Below are positions 11,244 to 22,609 of a DNA stretch of 64,000 nt, piece by piece. The notes beneath the pieces are model-generated. The model saw nothing but the letters and a program-made list of their open reading frames with translations. It searched no databases and was not told where the DNA came from. Source of the stretch: Tenrec ecaudatus (taxonomy: Eukaryota; Chordata; Mammalia; Afrosoricida; Tenrecidae); assembly GCF_050624435.1 (NCBI RefSeq), contig NC_134535.1, positions 74,396,494-74,460,493 on the forward strand, in the 5' to 3' direction. Position 1 is the first letter of the stretch, and each line of letters opens with the position of its first letter. A program made the position numbers and the translations under genes.

Positions 11244-11385
11244 AACCTCACTGGCTGTTCATGGAAGAAAAGCCTGGTGATCCCATAAAGATGACAGCCA
11301 AAACTCTATGGAGAAATTCTACTCTGTCACACACGGGATCACCATGAGTTGGAAATGATTTGTCAATGGTTCTTTATTCTTAGTC
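11244..11385 (+). mobile_element. AfroSINE, diverged
   Basis: Tail motifs 'ctactctgtcacacacggga' and 'tcaccatgagttggaaatga' match the AfroSINE 3' half. Confidence 0.55.
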
Positions 11386-11424
11386 CCAGACACTACTGGG
11401 ATTGTTGCCTTAAATGAGTGTGTA

Positions 11425-11810
11425 TTGTTGTTGTTAGGAGCCATTGACTCTATTCCAACTCGTAGCAGCTGCATGTCCAACAAAACGTTGCCCAGTGCTA
11501 GACCATCCTCACCACTGTTTTTGCTATTGTTGAGCCCAATGTTGCAGCCACTGTGTCAGTTCATCTCACCAAGGATTTCCTCTTTGCCAAGCATGATGTC
11601 CTTCTCCAGGGATTGATTTTGCTTGATATGGTGGCTGAAGTAATCTCATTCTCCTCGTCCAGGAAGCATTCCGCTTTCCTTCTTTCAAGACACATTTGTT
11701 AGTTCTTCTGCCAGTCCATCCTATATTCAATATTCTTTGCTAATACCATAATTCAAATACAGCAGTTCTTTTTTTGGTCTACTTCTGTACCATATGAGGT
11801 TTTTCAAATC
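11425..11810 (-). mobile_element. RTE-type LINE fragment
   Basis: Begins 'ttgttgttaggagccattga', followed by the same antisense RTE order seen at 8395 ('gagcccaatgttgcagccac', 'caagcatgatgtccttctcc'). Confidence 0.7.
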
Positions 11811-12660
11811 TAAAGAACTCTGAATTCTAAAACACATTTACTATCCAGATTGACCACCCCATTTACTCCTAAGTCTTGGCCTGAGTTACTATTGGCTATT
11901 TGCATAAATCAAACCCACCTGCTGATCGTGAATATTCATCACAGTGTGTGCTATAGGCTTGCTTTGAAGATTATTCTGGAAGTGTTTTGAACAGTGTCTG
12001 CATTATTCAAACAAGGCTAAAAGCTTCTGGAGTGACTACCTTGAAATTACAGCACTCATTTAGATGCTAAATTGTGATGTATTATGAACACTCTCATTAC
12101 TACCTACCTTGTCTACACATTTTATGCATTCCTATCCTGTGGTCTTACATCCAAATCAAAGAGCTCTGAATGCTAAAGAATGTGGGGTCTGGTAAAAAAG
12201 GGCATTAAAAAATTGTTTTCTGTTTTTAAAACAATTTTATATTTATAGAAATGTTAAGATGGTACAGAAAATGCTCACAAACCTCATATTTAGTTTCCTT
12301 GGTGGTGAATATCTGATTGTATGGTACATTTGCCACACCAACGGATGGACCGGTTTTGATATGGTGAAAGTCCATAGTTTCCTCTCCTCACTAGCCAATT
12401 TTTGTGGCACTTTCTCTCTCACCTTAATCACTCAGAGTCAGGTCAGATTTTATTCCTAGGTATTGTGAGCCAAGTCAAAACATCCCTGGCCACATCCAAG
12501 GTCAGGCCACTGAAGCCCAGCTGCAGCCCCAACAGTGTGCCCAATTCTGCCCTTCAGACCAACCAGCCCTCCCCGATGATTTCTCTCTAACTCCCTGAGG
12601 CTAAGTCACAGCTAGAAAGACTCTTTCTCCATCAGTCTCACCTCCCCCCACCCCTTCCAG
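11811..12660. other. Intergenic sequence with an L1-like fragment
   Basis: About 12220-12330 resembles an old L1 3' region ('tatttatagaaatgttaaga', then 'gtatggtacatttgccaca'). I recognise nothing in the rest. Confidence 0.4.
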
Positions 12661-13250
12661 CATTCTGCGTCACTGGTAAGGATTGTGTCTCCCCCATAAC
12701 TATGTGTTGTAAATCATAACCTCTATGTCACGTGGTTATAACCACACTTGGTATGTTAATGAGGTAGGACTAGGGCAGGGTGTGTTTTAAGTCAATCTCT
12801 TTTTAAAAAACATTTTATTAGGGGCTCATACAACTCTTATCACAATCCATACATATACATACATCAATTGTATAAAGCACGTCTGTACATTCTTTGCCCT
12901 AATCATTTTCAAAGCATTTGCTCTCCACTTAAGGCCTTTGCATCAGGTCCTCTATTTCCCCCCCCTCCCTCCCAAGTCAATCTCTTTTGAGATATAAAAA
13001 AGATGAAATAAGAACTAAAGGAAACAGAGGAGGGGGAAGACATATGCTGAACCACATGAAGATCATCCCCCAGGAGCAGAGAAACTCAGAAGAGTGGAAG
13101 ACTTCCTTCTGGAGCAAGAAGCCTTCTAGAGCTAAATCTCAGAATCTGGACTTCTGGCTTCCTGAACTAAGAAAATAAATTTCTCTTTGTTAAAATCATC
13201 CATGGGGGTATTTCTGATGTAGCAACACTAGGTCACTAAGTTACCCAGAG
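12661..13250 (+). mobile_element. LTR-like repeat (MaLR-type) interrupted by a retroposon
   Basis: Contains 'ggttataaccacacttgg', 'gagatataaaaaagatga' and 'gaaaataaatttctctttgt', an order reminiscent of MaLR-type LTRs. It is split by the insertion at 12804-12973. No coding content. Confidence 0.45.
12804..12973 (-). mobile_element. Short retroposon insertion with 15-bp target duplication (copy C)
   Basis: A 170-bp, 5'-truncated copy of the non-coding retroposon family, read on the minus strand. The direct repeat aagtcaatctctttt at 12789-12803 and 12974-12988 brackets it exactly, which shows L1-type target-primed insertion. Confidence 0.88.
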
Positions 13251-13720
13251 GTGGGTCTTCACAGATAGACAGCCTGCAGAGCCCTCTTCTGGGCACCCAT
13301 CACCCAAAGCTGGCGCCATATGATAGGACTGTGTCCTGACTGCCGGCACAGTCTCTTGTGAATTAGCCACACCCCCCATGTCAAGTCCGAACTCTCATTT
13401 CCCCTTCATGGGTTTCTTGATTCTCTATAGTAGCTTACAAAATTTATGGAGACTAGTACCCAAACGTAGAGTTACCCATTCGTGATGGCCTGGAAGGAGA
13501 CAGACAGATACACCAGGTAAGGGGTGGAAGAGATAGTGGCAGGAGACTTCCATTTTTCCACTTGCCATGCCACACTCTCCCTTACTTAAATGTTCTTGCC
13601 ATCCCAAGACTCCCCAAAGGAAAAGAAAAAAAAAATCCCCAAAGAGAAATCCAAGGTCCAGGGTCCCTTGTTGACTCATTGGGTCCTCCATGCACACGAG
13701 GGAGTACCTCTAAAAGCTGA

Positions 13721-13722
<2 letters not shown>
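13251..13722. other. Intergenic sequence without a recognised element
   Basis: No gene or clear repeat seen. Confidence 0.5.

Positions 13723-13768
<46 letters not shown>
13723..13768. repeat. (TG)n microsatellite
   Basis: An uninterrupted TG run of about 46 bases. Confidence 0.99.
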
Positions 13769-13770
<2 letters not shown>

Positions 13771-14399
13771 CGGATAGTGTATTTGGAGCTTGTTCTAGCA
13801 GGTCAGACTGTTAATCAAGCTTTCTATTTAGAGGTCCTGAAAAGAATGTGTAACAATGTGCGACAAGAAAGGACTGATTTGTGGCAGACAAAGAACTGGT
13901 TTTGCCACCTCGAGAATACACCTGTTCCCGCAGCCATCTGTGTGTGCTAGCTTTTGGCAAAAGACAGCATGCCTCTCTTGTCCTACACACTTTTCTCACC
14001 TGACCTCGCTCCTGTGTGACTTCCTTTTGTTTCCACAAATGAAGAAGGACATGAAAAGACAGTGATTTGATCATGTAGAAAAAAAACGAGGGAGGTGCTG
14101 TCAGCCATCCAAACAGATGAGTTTGAAAAAACGTTTCAAAGAATGGAATGGCAGATTCGACAAATGTATTAAGTGTAATGGAGAGTACTTTGAAGGTGAT
14201 TTGGTGATTCTGTTAAAATTTTTTTTAAATACATAGCTTAGAAGGGGGAAAATTCCATTTTGGGGGGTTACCCCCTCGTATGCATGACTCAATGAATATG
14301 CATGCATGACTTCCTTCTGTCTACTGCCCTTTCTGAGACTTACTGCCAGGATGGGGCTCTTGCAGCCCCTCCTCATTTGCACAGCTCAGTGCCCCTTGA
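13769..14399. other. Intergenic sequence without a recognised element
   Basis: No gene or clear repeat seen. Confidence 0.5.
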
Positions 14400-14580
14400 G
14401 AAGCCTGGCGGTGCGATAGTTAAAAGAGCAAACAGAAAGGAAGGTTGAGAGTTTGAGCCTGCCACCTGCTTCCTGGGAGGAAAAACCTGTGGTTGCTCTC
14501 ACACATATCACACCTTAGAATGCCCGATGGGGCAATTCACTCTGTGCCACAGGGTCACGACGAGTCAACATGGACTGGAG
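14400..14580 (+). mobile_element. AfroSINE
   Basis: Head 'agcctggcggtgcgatagtt', middle 'gagtttgagcctgccacctg', tail 'cacagggtcacgacgagtca'. Confidence 0.7.
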
Positions 14581-14688
14581 GATACAGACCAAGTGTGCCT
14601 GGGAAAGTCACCCCGATTGGCTCATAATTCCAAGGGAATTCTAAAAACCAGAGACAAAGGCTCAACGAAGTTATTTGTCCTATACAGG

Positions 14689-14691
<3 letters not shown>

Positions 14692-14739
<48 letters not shown>
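14692..14739. repeat. (CA)n microsatellite
   Basis: An AC/CA run of about 48 bases next to AfroSINE and RTE pieces. Confidence 0.99.
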
Positions 14740-14743
<4 letters not shown>

Positions 14744-14761
14744 TGCTTCAATTTTTATGAA

Positions 14762-14870
14762 CAATTATTGTTAGCTACTGTTTAATTGGCTCTGACTTAT
14801 AGTGACCCTATGTACACATGACCAAAATATTGCCCAGTCCTACACCAACCTCACAGTCAATACTATTTTT
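14762..14870 (-). mobile_element. RTE/AfroSINE tail fragment
   Basis: 'attgttagctactgtttaat' then 'ctgacttatagtgaccctat' is the reverse complement of the shared RTE/AfroSINE tail. Confidence 0.55.
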
Positions 14871-14883
14871 TAGCCTATTTCTT

Positions 14884-15180
14884 GCCCAGGGGGTATAGTG
14901 GTCCCCAGTTCCAAACCACCAGCCACCCCCTGGAAGAAAGGTGAGGCTTTCGACTCCCAGAAAGAGTTTCGGTGTCAGAAACCCGCAGGAGTTGTTCTAC
15001 CTTGTTCTGGAGGGTGGGGATCGATTCAATGGCAGTGAGTTGAACTCATTACATGCTGGAAGGGGCGGCGGGGTGGGGGTGGGGCGGCCAGTGAGATGTG
15101 GCAATGTTACAGCCTTGGAAACACTATGGGACAGTTCTCTGGTCTGTAGGGCCATATTGAGTCAGAATAGACAGGGGCAG
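14884..15180 (+). mobile_element. One AfroSINE followed by a second partial AfroSINE
   Basis: The first copy covers about 14884-15055 ('gttccaaaccaccagccacc' to 'tcaatggcagtgagttg'). A second partial tail at about 15099-15180 has 'acagccttggaaacactatg'. Confidence 0.65.
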
Positions 15181-15254
15181 CTTTTTGTTTTGCTTTGCAT
15201 TACGTGCTAAGTGCTCTGCTCGGCCCTCAGCATGTCAAATCATGTCTTAAGAAG

Positions 15255-15430
15255 CAGCCTAACGAACAGAGTAGACTCAAGTTTTGGCATCTGCAGGACT
15301 TAGGTTGGAACTGCTGCCTAGTCCCATTAAGCATAAGGCCTTGAGCATGTCCCTTTATCCTTCTTAGTCTTTCATCTTCCATGGAGATAATCTTACTTGT
15401 TTCACAAGATCTTATAAGAAACAGAAAACT
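15255..15430 (+). mobile_element. MIR-like SINE
   Basis: MIR core order: 'taggttggaactgctgccta', 'ccttgagcatgtccctttat', 'ttcatcttccatggagat'. Ancient and diverged. Confidence 0.5.
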
Positions 15431-15499
15431 CGCTTAAATCTCACATTAAGTTTGTTTCCAAGATGAAAAATTCCCAAAATTACATTTGTCAAAGTTCTT

Positions 15500-18290
15500 A
15501 TTATGAATTGGGCGGAGGTTAACATATTAGATCATCATTTTTGCATTCAGCCACTTATCAAACCTCCCAATGGCTCCCTTATTTCCTCCTTCCCTTTTAT
15601 CCCCATGTCCCCCTTGCAGTTTTACTGTCTCCCCACTTCATCCAAGTTAACACTTGTCTTCCCCTTCCTACCACTGGTAATTGTCAAAATCTGTTTCTTT
15701 TGATGTGGAAGCCTTTTGTCCCTTAAAAAATATTAACAGTGGTCTCATTACAAATGTGTCCTTATATTTGTGTTTGTGTTCAATATTTGTGTTTGATTAA
15801 CTTCACTCAGAATGTCTTCCAAATGCATCCATGTCATGAGATGTTCCACGGGTTCCTCATCTTTCATGATGCGTATAGGATGTAGCACCAGCGTTTATTT
15901 ATCCGTTCTACTGATAGGCAGCTTCCACCTTCTTGCTATTGTGAATAGTGTGATGATCATGGGTATGCACACGTTTGTTGGTGTGATGGTCTTTATTTCT
16001 GGAGGGCATATACCAAGTAGCACCAGGTCATATGACATCTTGATTCCCAGTTGTCAGAGGAGGCACCGTACTGCTCTCCCTGCAGTTAATACGGCTCTGC
16101 ACTCCCACCAGCAGTGTACACGGGCCCCGATCTCTCTGCACCCTCTCCATCATACGTTGTTTTCTGCTTTTTTAAACTTTGCTATGAATTATGGAACACG
16201 GTGGTATCTTGTCGCTGTTTTCAATTTGCATCTAGTGATTAATTATGAGCATTTCTTCATGCTTTTGGGCTGCTTGATTTCTTCTTTAGAGAGCTGTTTG
16301 TTCATGTCCTCTGTCCATTTTCCGCTCCCTTGACCCCTTTTTAGTTGGCCGATTTGTGTTTTTCTTGTTGAGTTGTTGAAGTTGTCTATACATTCTCGAG
16401 ATTAGTCCTTTGTCCAATATGTTATTGCAATTTTCCCCCTCACTCTTAGGGATAGCTTTTTACCCTTTTGGTGAAATTTTTGGATGTTTGTCAGTTTCTT
16501 ATTTTATGTGGAGGTCCTAGTCATCTCGTCTGTGTGCATGTCTTTCATTATGTTTTCAGTTACTTCTGCCATGTTTCAGGGTCACTAAGATTTTCCCTAT
16601 GTTTTTCATTGATGATCTTTGGAATTATAGATGTGCATATATCTATCTTAATTCAGTTTTGTATACGGAGTAAAGTACAGGTCCTGAGCATTCTTCTGCA
16701 AATGGAAATCCAATTTTGTCAGCATCATTTGTTGAAGAGACTCTCTCTTTCACATTGCATGTGTTTTAATCCTTTGTCAAAAATTAGTTATCTGTAAGTG
16801 GATGGATTCTCTCTTCTGTTCCACTGGTCTATATAACTCTTGTTATACCAGAACCAGGCTGTTTTAACTATCATAGCTGTGTAGTAGGTTTTATAATTAG
16901 GGAGTGAGAGGTTCCCTATTTTCTTTTTTAATAATGCTTTGATTTTGCTTTATTTTTCATGTAAAATCCTTTCCACATAAAGGTAGTGACTAGTTTTTTC
17001 CATTTCTTTAAAGAATGATATTGAGATCTGAGTCAGATTTACATTATATTTATAGATCATTTGGTAGTACTGACATTTTTCAATGTTAAGTCTTCCTTTT
17101 GATTGCTTGTAGCAGCATTTTGTAAACTTCTTTGTACAAGTCTTTTATTTCTCTGGTTGGGCTTATTCCAAGTATTTTACCTTTTGGGTGGGTATTGTAA
17201 ATGGTATTGTTTCTTGCTTTCCTTCTCTGAGTTCTCTTTGCCGGTAGACAAGAATCTGATTGAATTTTGTATGTTCTTATTGAGTTTCTGGGTTTTTCTG
17301 CATATAGAATTATGTTATCAGCAAATAGAATTTTACTTTTTCTTGGCCAATTTGGATGTCTCTGGTTTCTTTTTGCTTATGTCTTTTTAAAAAGCTCTAT
17401 CTAAGACTTGCAGTATACAATATTGAACACAAGTGCTGATAAAGGTCATTCTTGTCTAGTTCCCATTCGCCAGGGGAATGCTTTCAGTTTCTCCTTCTTG
17501 AGTGAGCTGTTGGCTGCTGGTTTTGCATATATGCTCTTAATTAGGTTGAGGCATTTCCCTCCTATTCCTATTTTGCTGAATGTTTTTTTTATCTGGGATG
17601 GGCATTGGATTTTGTCAAATGCATTTTCTGCATCAATTGATACGATCATGCAATTTCCCCTTTTTATTTATATTGTAGATTACAATGTTTTTCTTTTTTT
17701 TTTTTTACAATGTTTTTCTAATGTTGAACCATTTTTGTATACCTGTGATGAATCACATTTGGTCATGATATGCTTTTCTTTTTAATACTCTGTTGGAGCC
17801 TGTTGTTTAGAATTTTATTGAGAATATTTGCTTCTGTGTTCGTATGGGATATTGGCCTATAATTTTCTATTCTGATGATATCTTTGCCTGCTCTTAGGAT
17901 CAGGCATATGTTCACTTCATAAAATCAATTTGGGAGATTGCCCTCCTTCTCTATATTCTGGAATTGCTTGTGTAGAATTGGTGTCAGCTGTTCTCTGAAT
18001 ATTTGATGAATTTCCCAGTGAAGCCATCTTGGCCCTGGACTTTTTGTTGCTGTTGATAGTTTTTTAACAACCAGAATCAGTTCATTCTTCTGTGTAGGTC
18101 TATTCAGGACTTTTATACAAGTCTATGCTAGCTTAGGTAGGTCATGTGTCTCTAAAAATGTGTTCCTTTCTTCTAGCTTTCCAATCTGTTGGAGTCAAGT
18201 CCTTCATAGCATTGTGTCATTATGTTTTTTATTTCAGTTGGTCCTCTGGCAACATTACCCCTTTTTTTTTATTTGTCACATTTGTATCTT
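15500..18290 (-). mobile_element. L1 LINE, ORF2 region and 3' end, antisense
   Basis: Antisense L1 with its 3' end at the left. A minus-strand frame (17649-17446) carries the L1 reverse-transcriptase pattern: SIDAENAFDKIQ, then NLIKSIYAKPAAN, then KLKAFPWRMGTRQ. The rest is riddled with stops, so the copy is dead. The same element continues at 19740-20438, 20997-21445 and 22600-23670 after insertions. Confidence 0.85.
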
Positions 18291-19740
18291 CTTTTAAAAA
18301 TTATTTTATTGTGGGTTCTTACAGATATTAATACCTCACAGATATCCATAATTCAATTAGATCAAGTATAATTGTACAATTGCTGTCACCATCAGTTTCA
18401 AAAACATTTTTTTCTTCTTGAAATCTTTGATACCAGCTCCCCTACCCATCTTCTCCTTTTATCTTATGTTAGGTTTGCCAGTAGTTTGTCAAATTAGCTA
18501 ATCCTTTCAAAGAAGCAACTTCTTCTTTTAGTTATTTAGCTTTTTGGTGTATCATTGAACTCAAGGAGTCATTGTAATACAAACCAGGCACAGAAAACAA
18601 AACAAAACCCAAACCCACTGCTATAGAGTCAACTCCCACTCACAGACCAGGGCAGAGTTGTTCATAGATGTTTCTGAGAGTGTAACTCCTTTCTTCTTCT
18701 TTTAACGCACTTCATCCACCTATCATATAACTCAATAGTTCAGCCACATCAAGCAGAGCTGTCCAGTCATCACCGCAATCAATTTTAGAACATTTTCTTG
18801 TTCCTTGTATTCATTGTTATTGATGTAATTATTTTTTAATTGTGGCAAATATATACACAGCAAAACAATCTCCAATTGAACGACTTCTACATGTGTGATT
18901 CAGTGCCACTGATTATACTCTTCATGTTGTACAACCATTATTGATATCCTTTTCCATATTATTTCACCACCATTACCCTAAACTCAGTACCCCCCAAACA
19001 AAAAAATCTTCTTTCATCCATGGTAACCATAAGTCAAGTTTGGTTTCTTTCTTTCTTCCTTCCTTCCTTCCTTCCTTCCTTCCTTCCTTCCTTCCTTCCT
19101 TCCTTCCTTCCTTCCTTTTAGTTTTCTTGACCTGATATTCACATATCATACATTTTCATAGTTAAATCACTTCTAGAAAGAGTTGTACATACATCATCAC
19201 AATCAGTTCTAATTCTCCCTCCCTCCTCCCACATTTTTTTGCTCCCCAATTTCCCTCACCCAACCCCCCTTTCCTGATAAACCACTGTATCACTTATTAT
19301 CTTTATACATCCACTCCTTTGCTTCATAAACTGGGAAACCTAACAAAAACAAATGAAACAGAAAGCAACCAAACACACCCACGCCCCTAAAAAATACATG
19401 ATCAATCACCCCTTTGGGGTATATGGTGACTGCTTTGATATCAATAATTGATATGTTGATATGAGGAGCTGTATGAGAGCATGGTCCAACTAAGAGCTGT
19501 AATCCATGCATTGCTGCTTTGTACAGATTGACTTCTTAATCGATTGAGCTCTGTTTGCAGTGAGCCTGGGGTTGCTGCGAGGGGAATTTTCCTGTATCAT
19601 TTCTTGCAAGGACAGATCCTTGCCTCTCGGATGAAAACCTGTCATATTAATACAGGGAGAGGATTGAGGTATTAACTATATTGTGGTTATGGGTACCCTT
19701 TCATTGGATACCCACTAAGCCAGGGGTCCCACCCAAGGAC
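18291..19740. mobile_element. Cluster of afrotherian repeats inserted in the L1
   Basis: Includes an AfroSINE fragment (about 18590-18690, minus) and A/T-rich blocks such as 'tgtggcaaatatatacacag' and 'gttgtacaaccatt', which recur in afrotherian genomes. Exact boundaries cannot be set from one copy. Confidence 0.45.
19056..19116. repeat. (TTCC)n microsatellite
   Basis: An uninterrupted TTCC/CCTT run of about 60 bases. Confidence 0.99.
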
Positions 19741-20438
19741 ACAGGACCTCCATTTGCACAATCTTGGAGAACCAATGTCTTAGCCTTGTTGATTCTCCTG
19801 TTTTTCTGTTTGTTGAGTCATTTATTTCTGCTCTAGTCTGTTTTTTTCTGCCGGTAACTAAAGGTTTATTTTGCTTGTCTTTTGTTCTAGTTGTTGGAAA
19901 TGTTGGATTAGTGGGCTGTTTTTTTTACCTTCTTGATGTATGCATTCATTGCTATAAACTCTCCTCTGAATGCTGTTTGGACTGTGTCCCAAAAGTTTTC
20001 TTACACTGTATTTTTATTCTGTTTCAAGGAATTTAAATTTTTCATTCCTATTTCTTCAAATATCAGTAGCATGGTATTGTTCAATTTCCAGGTGCTTGAC
20101 CCCCCCCATTGTTAATTTCCAATTTTATAGTATTGTGATCTGAGGAGATGCCTGGAATATATCTCAATGTTTTAAATTTTGCTAATGGTTGCTTTGTGGC
20201 CTAATGTGGTATAGTCTCGAGAAGGTTCTATGTGCACTGGAAAACAAAATATATGATTCTTTTATTAGTTAGAATGTTCTGTATAGAAGAGGTCAAGTTG
20301 AATTGTGTTGTTTACTTCTTCTATGTCTTTGTTGAGTTTCTTTCTTGTTGTTCTGTCCTTCTTTGAGAGCGCTATACTGACACCTCGTTATTATTGTACG
20401 GTAGTCAGTTTCTCTCTTCAAATCCATAGGATTTTATT
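19741..20438 (-). mobile_element. L1 LINE, ORF2 endonuclease-proximal region, antisense
   Basis: Continues the L1 of 15500-18290 ('gaatgctgtttggactgtgt' then 'cccaaaagttttc' is the antisense of a well-known L1 ORF2 stretch). It is interrupted at 20439 by the RPL26 retrocopy. Confidence 0.8.
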
Positions 20439-20454
20439 AAAATACTTGAAGGTC

Positions 20455-20980
20455 GCTTTTCCCTTTTGGGGCCATTGCTGAAGGAGTAGCGGCCAAAATG
20501 GAGTTCAATCCCTTTGTGACTTCGGACCGGAGCAAAAACTGGAAAAGGCAATTCAATGCACCTTCTCACATATGCAGGAAGATTATGTCTTCTTCCCCTC
20601 TTTCCAAGGAACTGAGACAGAAACACCATGTTCGGTCCATGCCTGTCCGAAAGGATGATGAAGTTCAGCTTGTGCAAGGATGCTACAATGGTCAGCAGAT
20701 TGGCAAAGTGGTCCAGGTTTGCCGGAAGAAATACGTCATCTACCCTGAGTGCCTGCGGCAAGATCAAGCTAACGGCACCACTGTCCATGTAGGCATTCAC
20801 CCCAGCAAGGTGGTGATTACAAGGTTAAAACTGGACAAAGACCACAAAAAGATCCTGGAGCAGAAAGCCAAATCTCGCCAAGTAGGAAAGGAAAAGGGCA
20901 AATACAAGGAAGAATCACTTGAGAAGATGCAAGAGTGAAATATCTTGTACACAACTCCATTAAAACGGCACATTTGAAAA
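20455..20980 (+). pseudogene. RPL26 processed retrocopy with an intact reading frame
   Basis: An intronless copy of the ribosomal protein L26 (uL24) mRNA: 5' UTR start 'cttttcccttttggggcc', a 146-codon open frame at 20498-20938, a short 3' UTR with 'attaaaac', and a short A-tail. RPL26 is 145 residues; the extra residue is a Ser codon (SSS instead of SS near residue 32), probably from TCT slippage. Other substitutions from the recalled protein include R15W, R26C and changes in the 65-95 region. A perfect 16-bp target duplication (aaaatacttgaaggtc, 20439-20454 and 20981-20996) and a TTTT/AA nick site show L1-mediated insertion into the antisense L1. Nothing suggests a promoter, so it is probably a pseudogene despite the open frame. 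Confidence 0.93.
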
Positions 20981-20996
20981 AAAATACTTGAAGGTC

Positions 20997-21445
20997 TTTC
21001 ATTGGATATATATCGATTATACTTATGTTTTCTTGTTTAGTTGCCTGTCAATCATTATGCTTTGACTTTGTCTCCCAGTGGATTTTGCACTGAAGTCTGT
21101 TTTACCAGAGATTAATATACCTTCTCTTTTTAAAATTTCCATTAGCTTGCTCCCCACCCCTAATCTTTTGATTTTATTAGTCTGCTTTTGTCTGTGACTA
21201 AGGTGTGTATCTTATAAGGATTGATGGGTCCTACTTAATTAAAAAAAATGAAATCATGCTCTTACTCTCTTTTGGAAGGCAGCTATGCTCACCACTATAC
21301 CACCAACTCCTCCCTTTCTTTTGATGGTGCAGTTATTCCATTTACTTTCAGTGTCATTATTGATAGGTATGGATTATTGCTGCCATTTTGTGTGTGTTCT
21401 TGTTGGTTTCCTTGTTCCTTGTAATTTTCTGTGCAGAGTTGATTT
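20997..21445 (-). mobile_element. L1 LINE, antisense, continued
   Basis: L1 ORF2 5' region in antisense, resuming after the RPL26 retrocopy ('tctgttttaccagagattaa', 'atttactttcagtgtcatta'). Confidence 0.7.
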
Positions 21446-22345
21446 TGTGCCCTGGTAGCATAGTGGTTACATGTTGGGCTGTGATCTGCAGGGTGAGCAG
21501 TTTGAACTCACCAGTTGCTCAGTGGCAAGAAAGACAGGGCTTTCTATTCCCTTAAGTTAGTCTCATCACGAGCTATCGATGGGATCTGGTATCAGGCATC
21601 AAAGACCCAGAACAAAAAATACTATCAATGTGAATGAGGGGGAGTGCAGAGTGGAGACCCAAAGTCCATCTTTAGACAATTGGACATCCCCTAACAGAAG
21701 GGTCACAAGGAAGAGATGAGCCAGTCAGTGCAGTGTAGCACCATCGAAACATACAACTTTCCTCTAGTTCTTTAATGCTTCCTTTCTCCCGCTATTATGA
21801 CCCCAATTCTACCTTATAAATCCAGCTAGACCAGAGTGTGTACACAGGTACAGATAAAATTTGGAAACACAGGAAACCCAGGACAGATAAAACCCTCAGG
21901 ATCAATAATGAGAGTAGAGATAGCAGGAGGGGAAGAGGAAGGTGGGGGAGGGGGGAGAAAGGGGAAACTGATCACAATTATCTACATATAACCCTTTCCC
22001 AGTGGGATAGACAACAGAAAAGTAGGTGAAGGGAGACACTGATCAATGTAAGACATAAAAAATAATAATTTATAAATTATCAAGGGTTCATGGGGGGGGT
22101 AGGGAAAATGATGAGCTGATACCAAGGGTTCGAGTAGAAAGAAAATGTTTTGAAAATGATGGTGGCAACAAATATGCAAATGTGCTTGACACAATGGATG
22201 TATGTATGGATTGTGATAAGTTGTATGAGCCCCCAATAAAATGATTTTAAAAAAAAGTGAGTCTCAGAAACTCACAGGATCAGTTCTACCCTGTCCTATA
22301 GGATCCCTATGAATTGGCAGTAACTCAATGGCAGTAGGTTTGGTT
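21446..22345 (+). mobile_element. AfroSINE split by a retroposon
   Basis: The head at 21446-21565 ('ccctggtagcatagtggtta') and the tail at 22255-22345 ('gttctaccctgtcctatagg') are two halves of one AfroSINE, separated by copy D. Confidence 0.8.
21566..22254 (+). mobile_element. Non-coding tenrec-type retroposon, 3' ~690 bp (copy D)
   Basis: Starts within the 'ggcatcaaagac' region and ends 'ccccaataaaatgattttaa'. It sits in an AfroSINE; the flanks aagttagtctca (21554-21565) and aagtgagtctca (22255-22266) form a 12-bp target duplication with one mismatch. Confidence 0.82.
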
Positions 22346-22451
22346 TTGTTTTTTAAAACTTGTTTTATCTTTTACTTGGCCTTGTGATTTTTCCTTTTTA
22401 AATTTTGATGAGCAATATCTATTTTCTTTGAGGGTACTTTGTTATTCCCTA

Positions 22452-22605
22452 TTTTCTGTTGGGTTGTTGGCCACAGGTCAATTATTCAAAACCACCAGCC
22501 ATTCTGTAGGAGAAAGATGAGGCTTTCTATTCCCATAAAGATGAACTTGGAAACGCTGTGGTGTTCCTATGAGTTGGAATTGCCTGGATGGCAGTGAGTT
22601 TGTTT
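22452..22605 (+). mobile_element. AfroSINE
   Basis: 'attcaaaaccaccagccatt', 'gagaaagatgaggctttcta', 'cctatgagttggaattgcct'. Confidence 0.75.
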
Positions 22606-22609
22606 CCCT

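Noticed and set aside
13723-14739. Regular short repeats that could suggest an array such as CRISPR
   Set aside because: They are dinucleotide microsatellites with no spacers, in a mammalian genome.
15812-17785. Plus-strand frames of 95-173 codons rich in hydrophobic residues
   Set aside because: Antisense of an L1 ORF2; T-rich antisense sequence makes membrane-like peptides by chance.
20498-20938. RPL26 frame as a functional gene
   Set aside because: It is intronless with a target duplication and A-tail, sits in an L1, and has no visible promoter; it is listed as a retrocopy with the open frame noted.
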